In this document: positions 9,357-16,537 of the stretch, piece after piece
How positions within the stretch are numbered: the stretch's first letter is position 1
How the letters are laid out: every line of letters starts with the position of its first letter
Source: Lederbergia citri
Lineage (GTDB): Bacteria > Bacillota > Bacilli > Bacillales > Bacillaceae_C
Length of the DNA: 64,000 bases
NCBI RefSeq assembly: GCF_018343625.1
Contig: NZ_JAGYPG010000001.1
Span: 416,342-480,341, forward strand
Direction: 5' to 3'
Translations under genes and position numbers: made by a program
Notes under the pieces: model-generated
Told to the model about the DNA's origin: nothing
The model's input: only the letters and a program-made list of their open reading frames with translations
Databases searched by the model: none

Positions 9357-10283
9357 TTGGTAGTATATTTAGATATTATTTGGATGTTAAATTTGCTAAT
9401 AGATAGCCTCTTACTATGGATTACCTCCATTTTTTTAAGAAGAAGCGTAAGTCCCGTTCGAATAATATTAGGAGGAATACTAGGGTCTTTGCTTATTCTA
9501 ATGGCGATAACTCCCTTTTCAACATTTGCAGCAAATCCTTTCGTAAAATTAGCAGTCTCGATAGGGATGATATTAACAGCATTTGGTTATAAAAACATAT
9601 CGGTTTTTTTATCTAACTTATTAACCTTTTATTTTGCAACATTTTTAATGGGCGGGATACTGATTGGTGTCCATTATTTTCTTACCTTTGATATGGAATT
9701 AAAATCCGCTGTTATTATTCAAAATATTCGTGGATACGGCGATCCTGTTAGCTGGCTATTTTTATTAGGAGCTTTCCCAATTGCATGGCATTTCTCTAAG
9801 AAAAGAATAAATGCCATTACAATTTCAAATATACAATACGATGTACTTATGGATGTAACAATTTTCATTAACGGTATCATCTTACAATTAAAAGGATTAA
9901 TTGATAGTGGGAACCAATTATATGATCCAATTACAAAAACTCCTGTGATGATTGTTTCTATCCAATCTATTAAAGAAAAGCTCCCTTCAGAAGTTTTGGA
10001 ATTAGTCGATGATAAAAATTATTTTTACGACACAGCCTCATCTCTTCCGCCTGAATGGAGCAGTATTATGAGATTAATCCCAGCAAAATCGCTGGGTAAA
10101 AATAACCAACTTCTATGTGCATTTAAACCTGATAATATTGAATTTTATTCTGAAAAGGGATGCACGACTGTAAATAAAGCTCTCGTCGTTTTTACCTCAC
10201 AAACATTATCAAAAGATGAGAACTTTCAATGTATTATACATCCCTTTATGATTTCTGGCGCTGCTAGTCATCCAGCATCTTAA
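9357..10283 (+). CDS. spoIIGA: SpoIIGA, membrane aspartic protease that processes pro-SigE
   Basis: SpoIIGA cleaves pro-SigE in the mother cell after a signal from SpoIIR. The 308-residue protein has an N-terminal half with about five membrane segments and a C-terminal protease domain. The catalytic aspartate is in GLIDSGNQLYDP at residue 183 when translation starts at TTG 9357, the same number as the known active Asp of B. subtilis SpoIIGA. That TTG has AGGAGGAGG (9343-9351) upstream; the longer in-frame extension to 9309 lacks a ribosome site. sigE follows after 38 bases. Confidence 0.93.
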   Translation: MVVYLDIIWMLNLLIDSLLLWITSIFLRRSVSPVRIILGGILGSLLILMAITPFSTFAANPFVKLAVSIGMILTAFGYKNISVFLSNLLTFYFATFLMGGILIGVHYFLTFDMELKSAVIIQNIRGYGDPVSWLFLLGAFPIAWHFSKKRINAITISNIQYDVLMDVTIFINGIILQLKGLIDSGNQLYDPITKTPVMIVSIQSIKEKLPSEVLELVDDKNYFYDTASSLPPEWSSIMRLIPAKSLGKNNQLLCAFKPDNIEFYSEKGCTTVNKALVVFTSQTLSKDENFQCIIHPFMISGAASHPAS

Positions 10284-10321
10284 ACACTTCATCTTCATAG
10301 AGGTAAAGGAGGAACAAATAT

Positions 10322-11041
10322 TTGAAATTATTCCGATTACGCATACAATACTATTGGTATCGCCTGCTTACTAAAATTGGATTGAAATCAGATGAAATAT
10401 ACTATATTGGTGGAAGTGAAGCGTTGCCTCCTCCACTGTCAAAAGATGAAGAAGAAATTCTTTTAAAGAAACTGCCTATGGGCGATAAAACAGCGAGGTC
10501 CTTGTTAATTGAAAGAAATTTGCGGTTAGTTGTGTATATAGCTAGAAAATTTGAAAATACAGGGATAAATATTGAGGATCTAATAAGCATTGGAACGATT
10601 GGATTAATTAAAGCTGTAAATACATTTAATCCCGAGAAAAAAATAAAACTAGCTACATATGCATCCAGATGCATTGAAAATGAAATCTTAATGTATTTGC
10701 GTAGAAATAATAAAACGAGGTCTGAGGTTTCATTTGATGAACCTTTAAATATTGATTGGGATGGAAACGAACTATTGTTATCGGATGTATTGGGAACAGA
10801 TGATGATATCATAACAAAAAACCTAGAAGCCAATGTGGACAAAAAATTGCTATTTACAGCACTCCATAAATTATCAGACCGTGAGAAGCAAATAATGGAA
10901 TTAAGATTTGGGCTTACCGGAGGCGAAGAAAAAACGCAAAAAGACGTAGCAGATATGCTTGGAATATCTCAGTCTTATATCTCTCGTCTAGAAAAAAGAA
11001 TCATTAAAAGACTTCGAAAAGAATTCAATAAAATGGTGTGA
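10322..11041 (+). CDS. sigE: RNA polymerase sporulation sigma factor SigE (pro-form)
   Basis: SigE drives early mother-cell transcription. The 239-residue protein has a hydrophobic, basic pro-sequence of roughly 27 residues (ending near [10 protein letters not shown]) that SpoIIGA removes. It then has region 2 ([31 protein letters not shown]) and region 4 ([20 protein letters not shown]), almost identical to B. subtilis. The start is TTG 10322 with AAGGAGGAAC upstream. sigG does not follow directly here: about 530 bases containing two repeat copies and a terminator intervene. Confidence 0.97.
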   Translation: MKLFRLRIQYYWYRLLTKIGLKSDEIYYIGGSEALPPPLSKDEEEILLKKLPMGDKTARSLLIERNLRLVVYIARKFENTGINIEDLISIGTIGLIKAVNTFNPEKKIKLATYASRCIENEILMYLRRNNKTRSEVSFDEPLNIDWDGNELLLSDVLGTDDDIITKNLEANVDKKLLFTALHKLSDREKQIMELRFGLTGGEEKTQKDVADMLGISQSYISRLEKRIIKRLRKEFNKMV

Positions 11042-11046
11042 TGAAA

Positions 11047-11253
11047 GAAAAGTGTAAGCGCCTAGCTCATCGACGTACAGGCCCACAGGAAGTGGGTCCG
11101 TCGACGTCGCCACAGGACGTGGCGGTTTTAGTCGACGTTCTTATTTCGGCCTCTGACTGAGATAAAGGAAACACGGCGAGGGACGAGCCGATGTTGACTT
11201 ATCGTAGGGAAGGGGACAGGAAGTTTGCTAGTCGATAGGCGCTGGAGCTGGAC
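11047..11253 (-). repeat. dispersed palindromic repeat, type A, full-length copy (A3)
   Basis: This is the best-preserved element, about 207 bases. On the minus strand it begins GTCCAGCTCCAGCGCCTATC and ends AGGCGCTTACACTTTT. The inner parts of the ends, AGCGCCTA and TAGGCGCT, are inverted repeats. Inside are hairpins CCACGTCCTGTGG and CCCACTTCCTGTGGG plus several GTCGAC/GTCGATG blocks. No coding frame is convincing. It reads as a non-autonomous intergenic repeat rather than a gene. Confidence 0.8.
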
Positions 11254-11256
11254 AAA

Positions 11257-11409
11257 GAAAAGCGTAAGCGCCTTGCTCATCGACGTACAGGCCCACTGGA
11301 AGTGGGTCCGTCGACCAAGACATAAGGTCGTGGCGGTTTTAGTCGATGTTCTTATTTCGTCCTCTGAATGAGATAAAGGAAACACGGCAAGTTTCCTAGT
11401 CGATTGGCA
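11257..11409 (-). repeat. dispersed palindromic repeat, type A, truncated tandem copy (A4)
   Basis: A second copy follows A3 head-to-tail after a few bases. It shares GAAAAGCGTAAGCGCC, TCATCGACGTACAGGCCCAC, GTGGCGGTTTTAGTCGA and GATAAAGGAAACACGGC, then jumps to TTTCCTAGTCGATTGGC. About 50 bases of the distal part are therefore missing relative to A3. Confidence 0.78.
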
Positions 11410-11446
11410 AAGAAAAATGACTCGAATAAAAAAATATTTATATTTG

Positions 11447-11482
11447 AAAAAGCCAATATTATATTGGTTTTTTTTCTTTTTT
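11447..11482 (+). terminator. intrinsic terminator upstream of sigG
   Basis: The stem CCAATA-tta-TATTGG (11453-11467), flanked by A residues, is followed by a T tract of about eight and then more T. It would separate sigE from sigG transcripts, so sigG presumably has its own forespore promoter in the 90 bases downstream. A GCATA at 11483-11487 could be part of a SigF/SigG -35, but no matching -10 is convincing. Confidence 0.72.
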
Positions 11483-11572
11483 GCATAGGTATTGTGAAAA
11501 AAGTAATGCATAGATTTTCCTCCTACGGAAATACTTATTTTTGTACATCAGCTCCTGCTAGGAGGGAAAAAG

Positions 11573-12349
11573 TTGAAGCGAAATAAAGTGGAAATATGTG
11601 GTGTGGATACTTCTAAGCTCCCTGTCCTAAAAAATGAAGAAATGCGGGAACTTTTAAGGAAAATGCATCAAGGAGATCGTTCTGCAAGAGAGAAGCTGGT
11701 AAATGGAAATTTAAGACTTGTGTTAAGCGTCATACAAAGGTTTAATAATCGCGGTGAGTATGTTGATGATCTCTTTCAAGTTGGCTGTATAGGGTTAATG
11801 AAATCCATTGATAACTTTGACCTTAGCCAAAATGTACGTTTTTCAACATATGCCGTTCCCATGATTATTGGAGAGATTCGGAGGTATTTAAGAGATAATA
11901 ACCCAATAAGAGTTTCTCGATCATTAAGAGACATAGCCTATAAAGCATTGCATGTTAGGGAACAGTTGATGGCAAAAACATCCCGGGAGCCAACCTCTGA
12001 AGAAATCGCAAGAGAGTTGGAAATCCCTCATGAAGAAGTTGTATTTGCTTTAGATGCTATTCAAGACCCTGTATCATTATTTGAACCAATTTACAATGAT
12101 GGTGGAGATCCGATTTTTGTCATGGATCAATTAAGTGATGAGAGAAGCCGAGATAGTCAGTGGATTGAAGAAATTGCTCTTCACGACGGATTGCAACGTT
12201 TAAATGATAGGGAAAAAATGATTATCCGCAAACGATTTTTCCAAGGGAAAACACAAATGGAAGTTGCAGAAGAAATTGGCATCTCTCAAGCACAAGTGTC
12301 CCGACTTGAAAAAGCGGCTATTAAACAAATGAATAAAAATATACAATGA
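11573..12349 (+). CDS. sigG: RNA polymerase forespore sigma factor SigG
   Basis: SigG drives late forespore transcription. The 258-residue protein has the SigG N-terminus (NKVEICGVDTSKLPVL), region 2 (NLRLVLSVIQRFNNRG, DDLFQVGCIGLMKSIDNF), a region-3 segment and region 4 (KTQMEVAEEIGISQAQVS, RLEKAAIKQMNKNI). Start TTG 11573 is supported by CTAGGAGGG upstream and by alignment. It sits after sigE as in other Bacilli, but is insulated by repeats and a terminator. A terminator also follows, so it looks monocistronic. Confidence 0.96.
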   Translation: MKRNKVEICGVDTSKLPVLKNEEMRELLRKMHQGDRSAREKLVNGNLRLVLSVIQRFNNRGEYVDDLFQVGCIGLMKSIDNFDLSQNVRFSTYAVPMIIGEIRRYLRDNNPIRVSRSLRDIAYKALHVREQLMAKTSREPTSEEIARELEIPHEEVVFALDAIQDPVSLFEPIYNDGGDPIFVMDQLSDERSRDSQWIEEIALHDGLQRLNDREKMIIRKRFFQGKTQMEVAEEIGISQAQVSRLEKAAIKQMNKNIQ

Positions 12350-12354
12350 TGAAC

Positions 12355-12410
12355 AGAGCATGGTTTCTTATCTGCTATATAGGGAACCATGCTCTAATTT
12401 TATTTTATTG
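12355..12410 (+). terminator. intrinsic terminator after sigG
   Basis: An 11-pair stem AGAGCATGGTT / AACCATGCTCT (12355-12365 and 12385-12395) closes a 19-base loop and precedes the T-rich AATTTTATTTTATTG. Confidence 0.85.
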
Positions 12411-12464
12411 TTAAAGAAAGTATAAATTTTTACTTAGAATTATTACGGAATGAGTGTCCGTCCT

Positions 12465-12610
12465 GTCTAGCTCCAGGCGCCCAGCGACTAGCAAACTTTC
12501 AGCTTCTTCCTACGATAAGTCAACATCGGCTCGTTCCTCGCCGTGTTTCCTTTATCTCGTCAGAAGCTTAAAAAGTTTGTACGTCGCTGAACGGTCGCCT
12601 TGCGCTTTTC
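12465..12610 (+). repeat. dispersed palindromic repeat, type A, shortened copy (A5)
   Basis: It starts GTCTAGCTCCAGGCGCC and runs through GACTAGCAAACTT, CCTACGATAAGTCAACATCG and GCTCGTTCCTCGCCGTGTTT. It ends in CGCCTTGCGCTTTTC. The central block with the CCACGTCC hairpin is missing. Its orientation is opposite to A3/A4. Confidence 0.75.
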
Positions 12611-12673
12611 TTATTGTAAAAAGGACCTCCCTCGCATACATATAGAATAAATAAATGGAAGCGAGGAATGGAA

Positions 12674-12949
12674 ATGGTTAGAATATCTGAATTTCAAACG
12701 AAAGATGTAGTAAATATTTCTGATGGCCGCAAGCTTGGAAATATAGGGGATATTGAAATTAATTTAGAGACAGGTAAAATCGAAACAATCATAATTGGTT
12801 ATTCAGGGAAATTACTCGGATTTTTTGGAAAAGATGAAGAAATCATCATTCCTTGGAATCATATTGTAAAAGTTGGTGAGGATGTTATTCTTGTAAGACA
12901 TCAAAATCAACAATATGTTCAACAGCAATTAGAAGTACCTAAAAATTGA
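12674..12949 (+). CDS. ylmC: YlmC/YmxH family PRC-barrel protein
   Basis: A 91-residue PRC-barrel protein. It has the family features RISEFQTKDVVNISDGRKLG, GDIEINLETGKIETIIIG, LLGFFGKDEEIIIPW and VGEDVILV. Start ATG 12674 is chosen by alignment and by GAGGAA just upstream; ATG 12668 overlaps that site. It keeps the B. subtilis position after sigG, but neither ylmA before it nor ylmD after it is present. Molecular function of the family is poorly known to me. Confidence 0.85.
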   Translation: MVRISEFQTKDVVNISDGRKLGNIGDIEINLETGKIETIIIGYSGKLLGFFGKDEEIIIPWNHIVKVGEDVILVRHQNQQYVQQQLEVPKN

Positions 12950-13065
12950 TTTTTCATTATCCGACAGAGCTCTTTTATGGTACACTAAAGAAAATATCAT
13001 TTCGTGTAATTTTGACAATGATCAATAAAGTTGATCTCGAAACGAAAAAGTAGGAGCTATCGTTC

Positions 13066-13737
13066 ATGAAAGTGGAAAACAAGTTCGCTCTTATTAAAGA
13101 AAATATTGAAGCTGCATGTAAAAGGGCGAATCGTAAACAAGAGGATGTTACCGTTATTGCGGTTACAAAATATGTATCAACTGAGAGGGCTCTTGAAGCA
13201 TTAAATTCAGGTATAGAGCATTTAGGAGAAAATAGAGATGATGGCCTGACTTCCAAGTGGGAGGTTTTGGGAGACAGGCCAGTATGGCATTTTATTGGAA
13301 CTCTTCAAACACGCAAGGTTAGAAATATCATTGATAAAGTTACATATATTCACTCGCTGGACAGGCTTTCTTTAGCTGAAGAGATTCAAAAACGAGCTAA
13401 AACGAGTATTAAATGCTTCGTACAAGTCAATGTTTCAGGAGAAAATTCAAAACACGGGATTGATCCCGAAAACGTCATTTCTTTTATTCGCCAATTAGAC
13501 TCATTTACTAACATTCAAATCGTCGGGCTTATGACAATGGCCCCCAATACTGAAAATCAGACTGTTCTTCGAAACTGTTTTCGTCGTTTAAAAGAATTGC
13601 AGAAAGAAGTAAAAGGGTTGAATCTTGAATACGCTCCGTGCAATGAATTATCGATGGGGATGTCGAATGACTATATGATTGCGATTGAGGAAGGTGCAAC
13701 ATTCATTCGTATTGGTACTGCCTTAGTCGGGGAATAA
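13066..13737 (+). CDS. ylmE: YggS/PROSC-family pyridoxal-phosphate homeostasis protein
   Basis: A 223-residue PLP-binding TIM-barrel protein of the YggS/PLPBP family, which buffers pyridoxal phosphate; no catalytic reaction is assigned. Lys35 in VIAVTKYV is the expected PLP lysine. Other family motifs are HLGENRDDG, WHFIGTLQTRKV, HSLDRLSLAEEI, FVQVNVSGE and ELSMGMSNDY. ATG 13066 has TAGGAGCT upstream. sepF follows 16 bases on, and this gene-sepF linkage is widespread in Gram-positive bacteria. Confidence 0.92.
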   Translation: MKVENKFALIKENIEAACKRANRKQEDVTVIAVTKYVSTERALEALNSGIEHLGENRDDGLTSKWEVLGDRPVWHFIGTLQTRKVRNIIDKVTYIHSLDRLSLAEEIQKRAKTSIKCFVQVNVSGENSKHGIDPENVISFIRQLDSFTNIQIVGLMTMAPNTENQTVLRNCFRRLKELQKEVKGLNLEYAPCNELSMGMSNDYMIAIEEGATFIRIGTALVGE

Positions 13738-13753
13738 GAAGGAGGATTAAGTC

Positions 13754-14203
13754 GTGGGAATAAAATCAAAATTTAAAAATTTTTTTCTGCTTGAAGATGA
13801 ATATGATTATATTGAAGAAGAAAAAGTTGTAAAAGAGAGTCCAAGGGTGACTGAGCAGGAAATCTCTGCTCCAAAAACTCGCAAACAAAATGTCGTTAGC
13901 CTCCAAAGCGTACAAAATTCTGCTAAAATGATTCTCATAGAACCTAGGGTATATGCCGAGGCTCAGGAGGTTGCCGATCATTTAGTAAATCGACGTTCTG
14001 TCGTTGTCAACTTGCAACGTATTCAACGGGACCAAGCGATAAGAATTGTTGATTTTCTCAGTGGGGCCGTCTACTCCATTGGAGGAGACATTCAAAAAGT
14101 AGGAAAAGATATATTTTTATGTACACCGGATAATGTTGAAGTTTCCGGGAATATATCCGAACTAATCGATGAAAATGATTATCATGATACGAGGTGGACA
14201 TAA
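13754..14203 (+). CDS. sepF: SepF, FtsZ-bundling division protein
   Basis: SepF assembles into rings that bundle FtsZ and anchor it to the membrane. The 149-residue protein has an N-terminal amphipathic helix (GIKSKFKNFFLL), an acidic variable linker and the conserved core (ILIEPRVYAEAQEVADHL, RRSVVVNLQRI, RIVDFLSGAVYSIGGDI). It starts at GTG 13754 with GAAGGAGGA upstream. It lies directly between ylmE and ylmG. Confidence 0.94.
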   Translation: MGIKSKFKNFFLLEDEYDYIEEEKVVKESPRVTEQEISAPKTRKQNVVSLQSVQNSAKMILIEPRVYAEAQEVADHLVNRRSVVVNLQRIQRDQAIRIVDFLSGAVYSIGGDIQKVGKDIFLCTPDNVEVSGNISELIDENDYHDTRWT

Positions 14204-14207
14204 GGAA

Positions 14208-14468
14208 ATGAATATGATTCTAGGAATCATCGGTACGGCTATTGCTATTTATTCATGGGTTTTAATAATTTATATTCTGATGAGCTGGTTCCCAAATTCA
14301 CGAGAAACCTCTTTTGGACAGCTGTTAGCTAAAATTTGTGAACCATATCTTGAACCTTTTAGAAGAATCGTTCCTCCAATCGGAATGATTGATATTTCAC
14401 CACTTGTAGCATTTTTTGTATTGAATCTTGCTTCAAGAGGGTTGAACCAACTTAGCTTGTGGTTATAG
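14208..14468 (+). CDS. ylmG: YggT-family membrane protein YlmG
   Basis: An 86-residue YggT-family membrane protein with two hydrophobic segments: an N-terminal one through WVLIIYILMSW, then after the loop EPYLEPFRRIVPPIG a second (DISPLVAFFVLNLASRG). ATG 14208 and ATG 14214 are both possible, GAGGTGG favouring the first and AAGGA the second. It is conserved between sepF and ylmH and thought to have an envelope or division role, which is not demonstrated here. Confidence 0.85.
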   Translation: MNMILGIIGTAIAIYSWVLIIYILMSWFPNSRETSFGQLLAKICEPYLEPFRRIVPPIGMIDISPLVAFFVLNLASRGLNQLSLWL

Positions 14469-14486
14469 AAGTACGGAGTGTGAACG

Positions 14487-15263
14487 ATGTCTGTTATTTA
14501 CCAACATTTTCGACCAGAGGAAAAAGAATTTATCGATCAGGTTACTAGTTGGCAGCAATATGTTGAAAATACATATGCTGAGAAACTAACTGACTTTCTT
14601 GATCCTCGCGAACAATATATACTTAAATCGATTATTGGAGAGAATAGTGAGGTTAAGTATCTTTTATTCGGGGGCACTGATAAATGTGAAAGAAAAAGAG
14701 CATTGATCTTTCCGGACTATCTAGACCCTAGTAGTGATAATTTCCAAATCTCACTATTTGAAATCGACTATCCAAAAAAGTTTATTAAACTAGATCATCG
14801 AATGGTTCTTGGTTCCCTCATGTCTATCGGTTTAAAAAGGGAGAAATTTGGCGATATTATCGTTAATGGTGATCGAATTCAATTTTTTATGGCTAATGAA
14901 GTGGAAGATTTTGTCGTTCATCAATTAAACCAAATTGGTAAAGCAAAGGTAAGTGTGGCTAAACAAGATTTACAAAATGCTATCGTTTCTGATGAAGATT
15001 TGAAAGAAAAGGAGACGACCGCAAGTTCTTTACGTCTCGATGTGGTTTTGGCTGCTGCTTTTAATATATCAAGACAAAAAGCACAATTATTAATTCAACA
15101 AGGACATACTAAGGTAAATTGGGAAGTTGTTGAGCGTACGTCCTTTGAATGTGATGAAGGAGACGTTCTTTCTGCTAGAGGATATGGTAGATGTACATTA
15201 CTTTCAATCCAAGGTAAGACGAAAAAAGACAAAATACGAATAAAATTAGGACTACTGAAATAA
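14487..15263 (+). CDS. ylmH: YlmH, S4-domain RNA-binding protein (ribosome quality control)
   Basis: A 258-residue protein with an N-terminal domain of the YlmH type (YLLFGGTDKCERKRALIFPD) and a C-terminal S4 RNA-binding domain at about residues 180-240 (LRLDVVLAAAFNISRQKAQ, GHTKVNWEV). B. subtilis YlmH is reported to act with stalled 50S subunits in ribosome quality control, related to RqcP. The tailing factor RqcH is encoded in this window at 32.0-33.7 kb. The division-gene neighbourhood is conserved but unexplained. Confidence 0.88.
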   Translation: MSVIYQHFRPEEKEFIDQVTSWQQYVENTYAEKLTDFLDPREQYILKSIIGENSEVKYLLFGGTDKCERKRALIFPDYLDPSSDNFQISLFEIDYPKKFIKLDHRMVLGSLMSIGLKREKFGDIIVNGDRIQFFMANEVEDFVVHQLNQIGKAKVSVAKQDLQNAIVSDEDLKEKETTASSLRLDVVLAAAFNISRQKAQLLIQQGHTKVNWEVVERTSFECDEGDVLSARGYGRCTLLSIQGKTKKDKIRIKLGLLK

Positions 15264-15358
15264 ATGTTTAAAAAGTAAAAAGATTCTAGCAAGATTAGTC
15301 GGAATTTTGTATAATATAATCAAATACATAGTTAGTAGTCCCTAGTGGAGGTGGCAGA

Positions 15359-15868
15359 ATGTCGTTAACGCCAGTTGATATACATAATAAAGAGTTCAGC
15401 AGAGGATTTCGCGGATATGATGAAGATGAAGTAAATGAGTTTTTAGATCAAATTATTAAAGAGTTTGAACTGCTTATTCGTGAAAAGAAAGAACTAGAAG
15501 ATAAACTAGCATCTATGAATGAACGTTTAGGGCATTTCAATACAATTGAAGATACGTTGCATAAATCAATTGTAGTAGCACAAGAAGCAGCCGAAGAAGT
15601 AAAAGGAAATGCACAAAAAGAAGCAAAGCTAATTATACGTGAAGCAGAGAAAAATGCGGATAGAATTGTTAATGAGTCTTTATCTAAGGCTCGTAAAATT
15701 GCCCTAGAAATTGAAGATTTAAAAAAACAATCAAAAGTATTTAGAAATAGATTTAAATTATTGATTGAAGCACAACTCGATCTTCTTGGCAGTGATGACT
15801 GGGATCATTTAATGGAATACGAAGTTAATGCTTCAGAATTAAAATCCCTTCAAGAAGTTGAGGAATAA
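15359..15868 (+). CDS. divIVA: DivIVA, curvature-sensing division-site protein
   Basis: DivIVA binds negatively curved membrane at septa and poles and recruits MinJ/MinCD and sporulation factors. The 169-residue protein begins SLTPVDIHNKEFSRGFRGYD, which includes the lipid-binding N-terminal turn. A long coiled coil follows (about residues 28-130), rich in Glu/Lys. ATG 15359 has TGGAGGTGGC upstream. TATAAT at 15310-15315 is a likely -10, so this gene probably has its own promoter. Confidence 0.95.
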   Translation: MSLTPVDIHNKEFSRGFRGYDEDEVNEFLDQIIKEFELLIREKKELEDKLASMNERLGHFNTIEDTLHKSIVVAQEAAEEVKGNAQKEAKLIIREAEKNADRIVNESLSKARKIALEIEDLKKQSKVFRNRFKLLIEAQLDLLGSDDWDHLMEYEVNASELKSLQEVEE

Positions 15869-15870
15869 TA

Positions 15871-15900
15871 TTGACGTTTTATATTGAGTTCACATATAAT
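15871..15900 (+). promoter_or_regulatory. SigA promoter of the ileS T-box leader
   Basis: TTGACG (15871-15876), an 18-base spacer and a perfect TATAAT (15895-15900) lie just before the T-box leader. The -35 begins two bases after the divIVA stop. Confidence 0.8.
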
Positions 15901-15906
15901 TAGTAA

Positions 15907-16180
15907 TACTATTTATTGATAAATTATTGCGATGACAGGGACAGTACATTTTTCATAAACCTATGTTACAGCGATTCAGGGATAGTGTAAGCCTGGAATA
16001 GAAGAGAAATGGAAGATCACCCTCGAGTTCTTAATTCGAAAGCATATGCTAGTAGATGAAAGCGTCTGATCCACGATACGGATATAGAGTGGGCAACGCC
16101 TTTATGGCTTGCTTATTTGGGTGGTACCGCGGGAAACTATACCTTCTCGTCCCTATGGGGATGGGAAGGTTTTTTATTTT
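15907..16180 (+). promoter_or_regulatory. T-box riboswitch, isoleucine specifier (ileS leader)
   Basis: The leader shows the Stem I region with GATGACAGGGA and a distal AGGGATAGTGTAAGCCTGGA. An ATC (Ile) triplet lies at 16016-16018 in the context GGAAGATCACC, where the specifier loop is expected. The T-box itself is GGGTGGTACCGCGG (about 16119-16132). The terminator stem CCTTCTCGTCCC / GGGGATGGGAAGG plus T tract is at about 16143-16176. Uncharged tRNA-Ile should stabilise the antiterminator and allow ileS transcription. Stem boundaries are judged by eye. Confidence 0.92.
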
Positions 16181-16182
16181 AT

Positions 16183-16514
16183 CCAGCTTCAGCGCCTATC
16201 GCCTAGCAAACTTCTTGTCCTACTCCCTACAATAAGGAAGCCAGATTCGTCTTGCAGGTCTAGCTGCAGGCACCAGCCCCTCGAGGTCAAATAACCTGAG
16301 TCAATAAAGTCAAAATACGGACTTTTTTGACTCAGAACATTTGCTTGTCGGAGCTGAACAGGCGCCTTCCGCTTTTCATGGCTCATAGTGTTTCCTTTAT
16401 CTCAGTCGAAGGCCGAAATTGGAACGTCGACTAAAAACGCCACGGCCTTATGTCTTCGTCGACGGAACCACATCATGTAGGCCTGTACGTCGATGAACAA
16501 GGCGCTTACGCATT
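16183..16514 (+). repeat. dispersed repeat, type A, interrupted by a type B element (A6)
   Basis: The left part is CCAGCTTCAGCGCCTATCGC, CTAGCAAACTTCTTGTCC and CCTACAATAAG. The right part resumes at about 16385 with GTGTTTCCTTTATCTCAGTC, GTCGACTAAAA, GGCCTGTACGTCGATGAA and GGCGCTTACGC. Between them lies a complete type B repeat. The composite lengthens the ileS leader by about 330 bases between the T-box terminator and the ileS ribosome site. Confidence 0.75.
16258..16377 (+). repeat. dispersed repeat, type B, nested inside A6 (B1)
   Basis: It begins GTCTAGCTGCAGGCACC and ends CAGGCGCCTTCCGCTTTTC, the same kind of ends as type A. The interior differs, with a 14-pair near-perfect hairpin GAGTCAATAAAGTC / GACTTTTTTGACTC at 16298-16333 followed by CAGAACATTTGCT. 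The second copy at 50084-50205 shares both ends, the AAAGTC/GACTTT hairpin core and CAGAACATTTGCT. Confidence 0.72.
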
Positions 16515-16537
16515 TATTTTACATGGAGGTTATAAAG

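Noticed and set aside
11128-11511. A 127-codon minus-strand frame between sigE and sigG
   Set aside because: It runs through two copies of a non-coding repeat and a terminator, and similar frames appear in other repeat copies.
11483-11520. SigF/SigG promoter for sigG
   Set aside because: GCATA is present, but no -10 box at the right spacing matches well enough to list it.
12454-12645. A 63-codon frame before ylmC
   Set aside because: It is almost entirely inside repeat A5.
16109-16386. Short frames on both strands in the ileS leader
   Set aside because: They lie in the T-box and the nested repeats; no ribosome sites and no protein-like composition.
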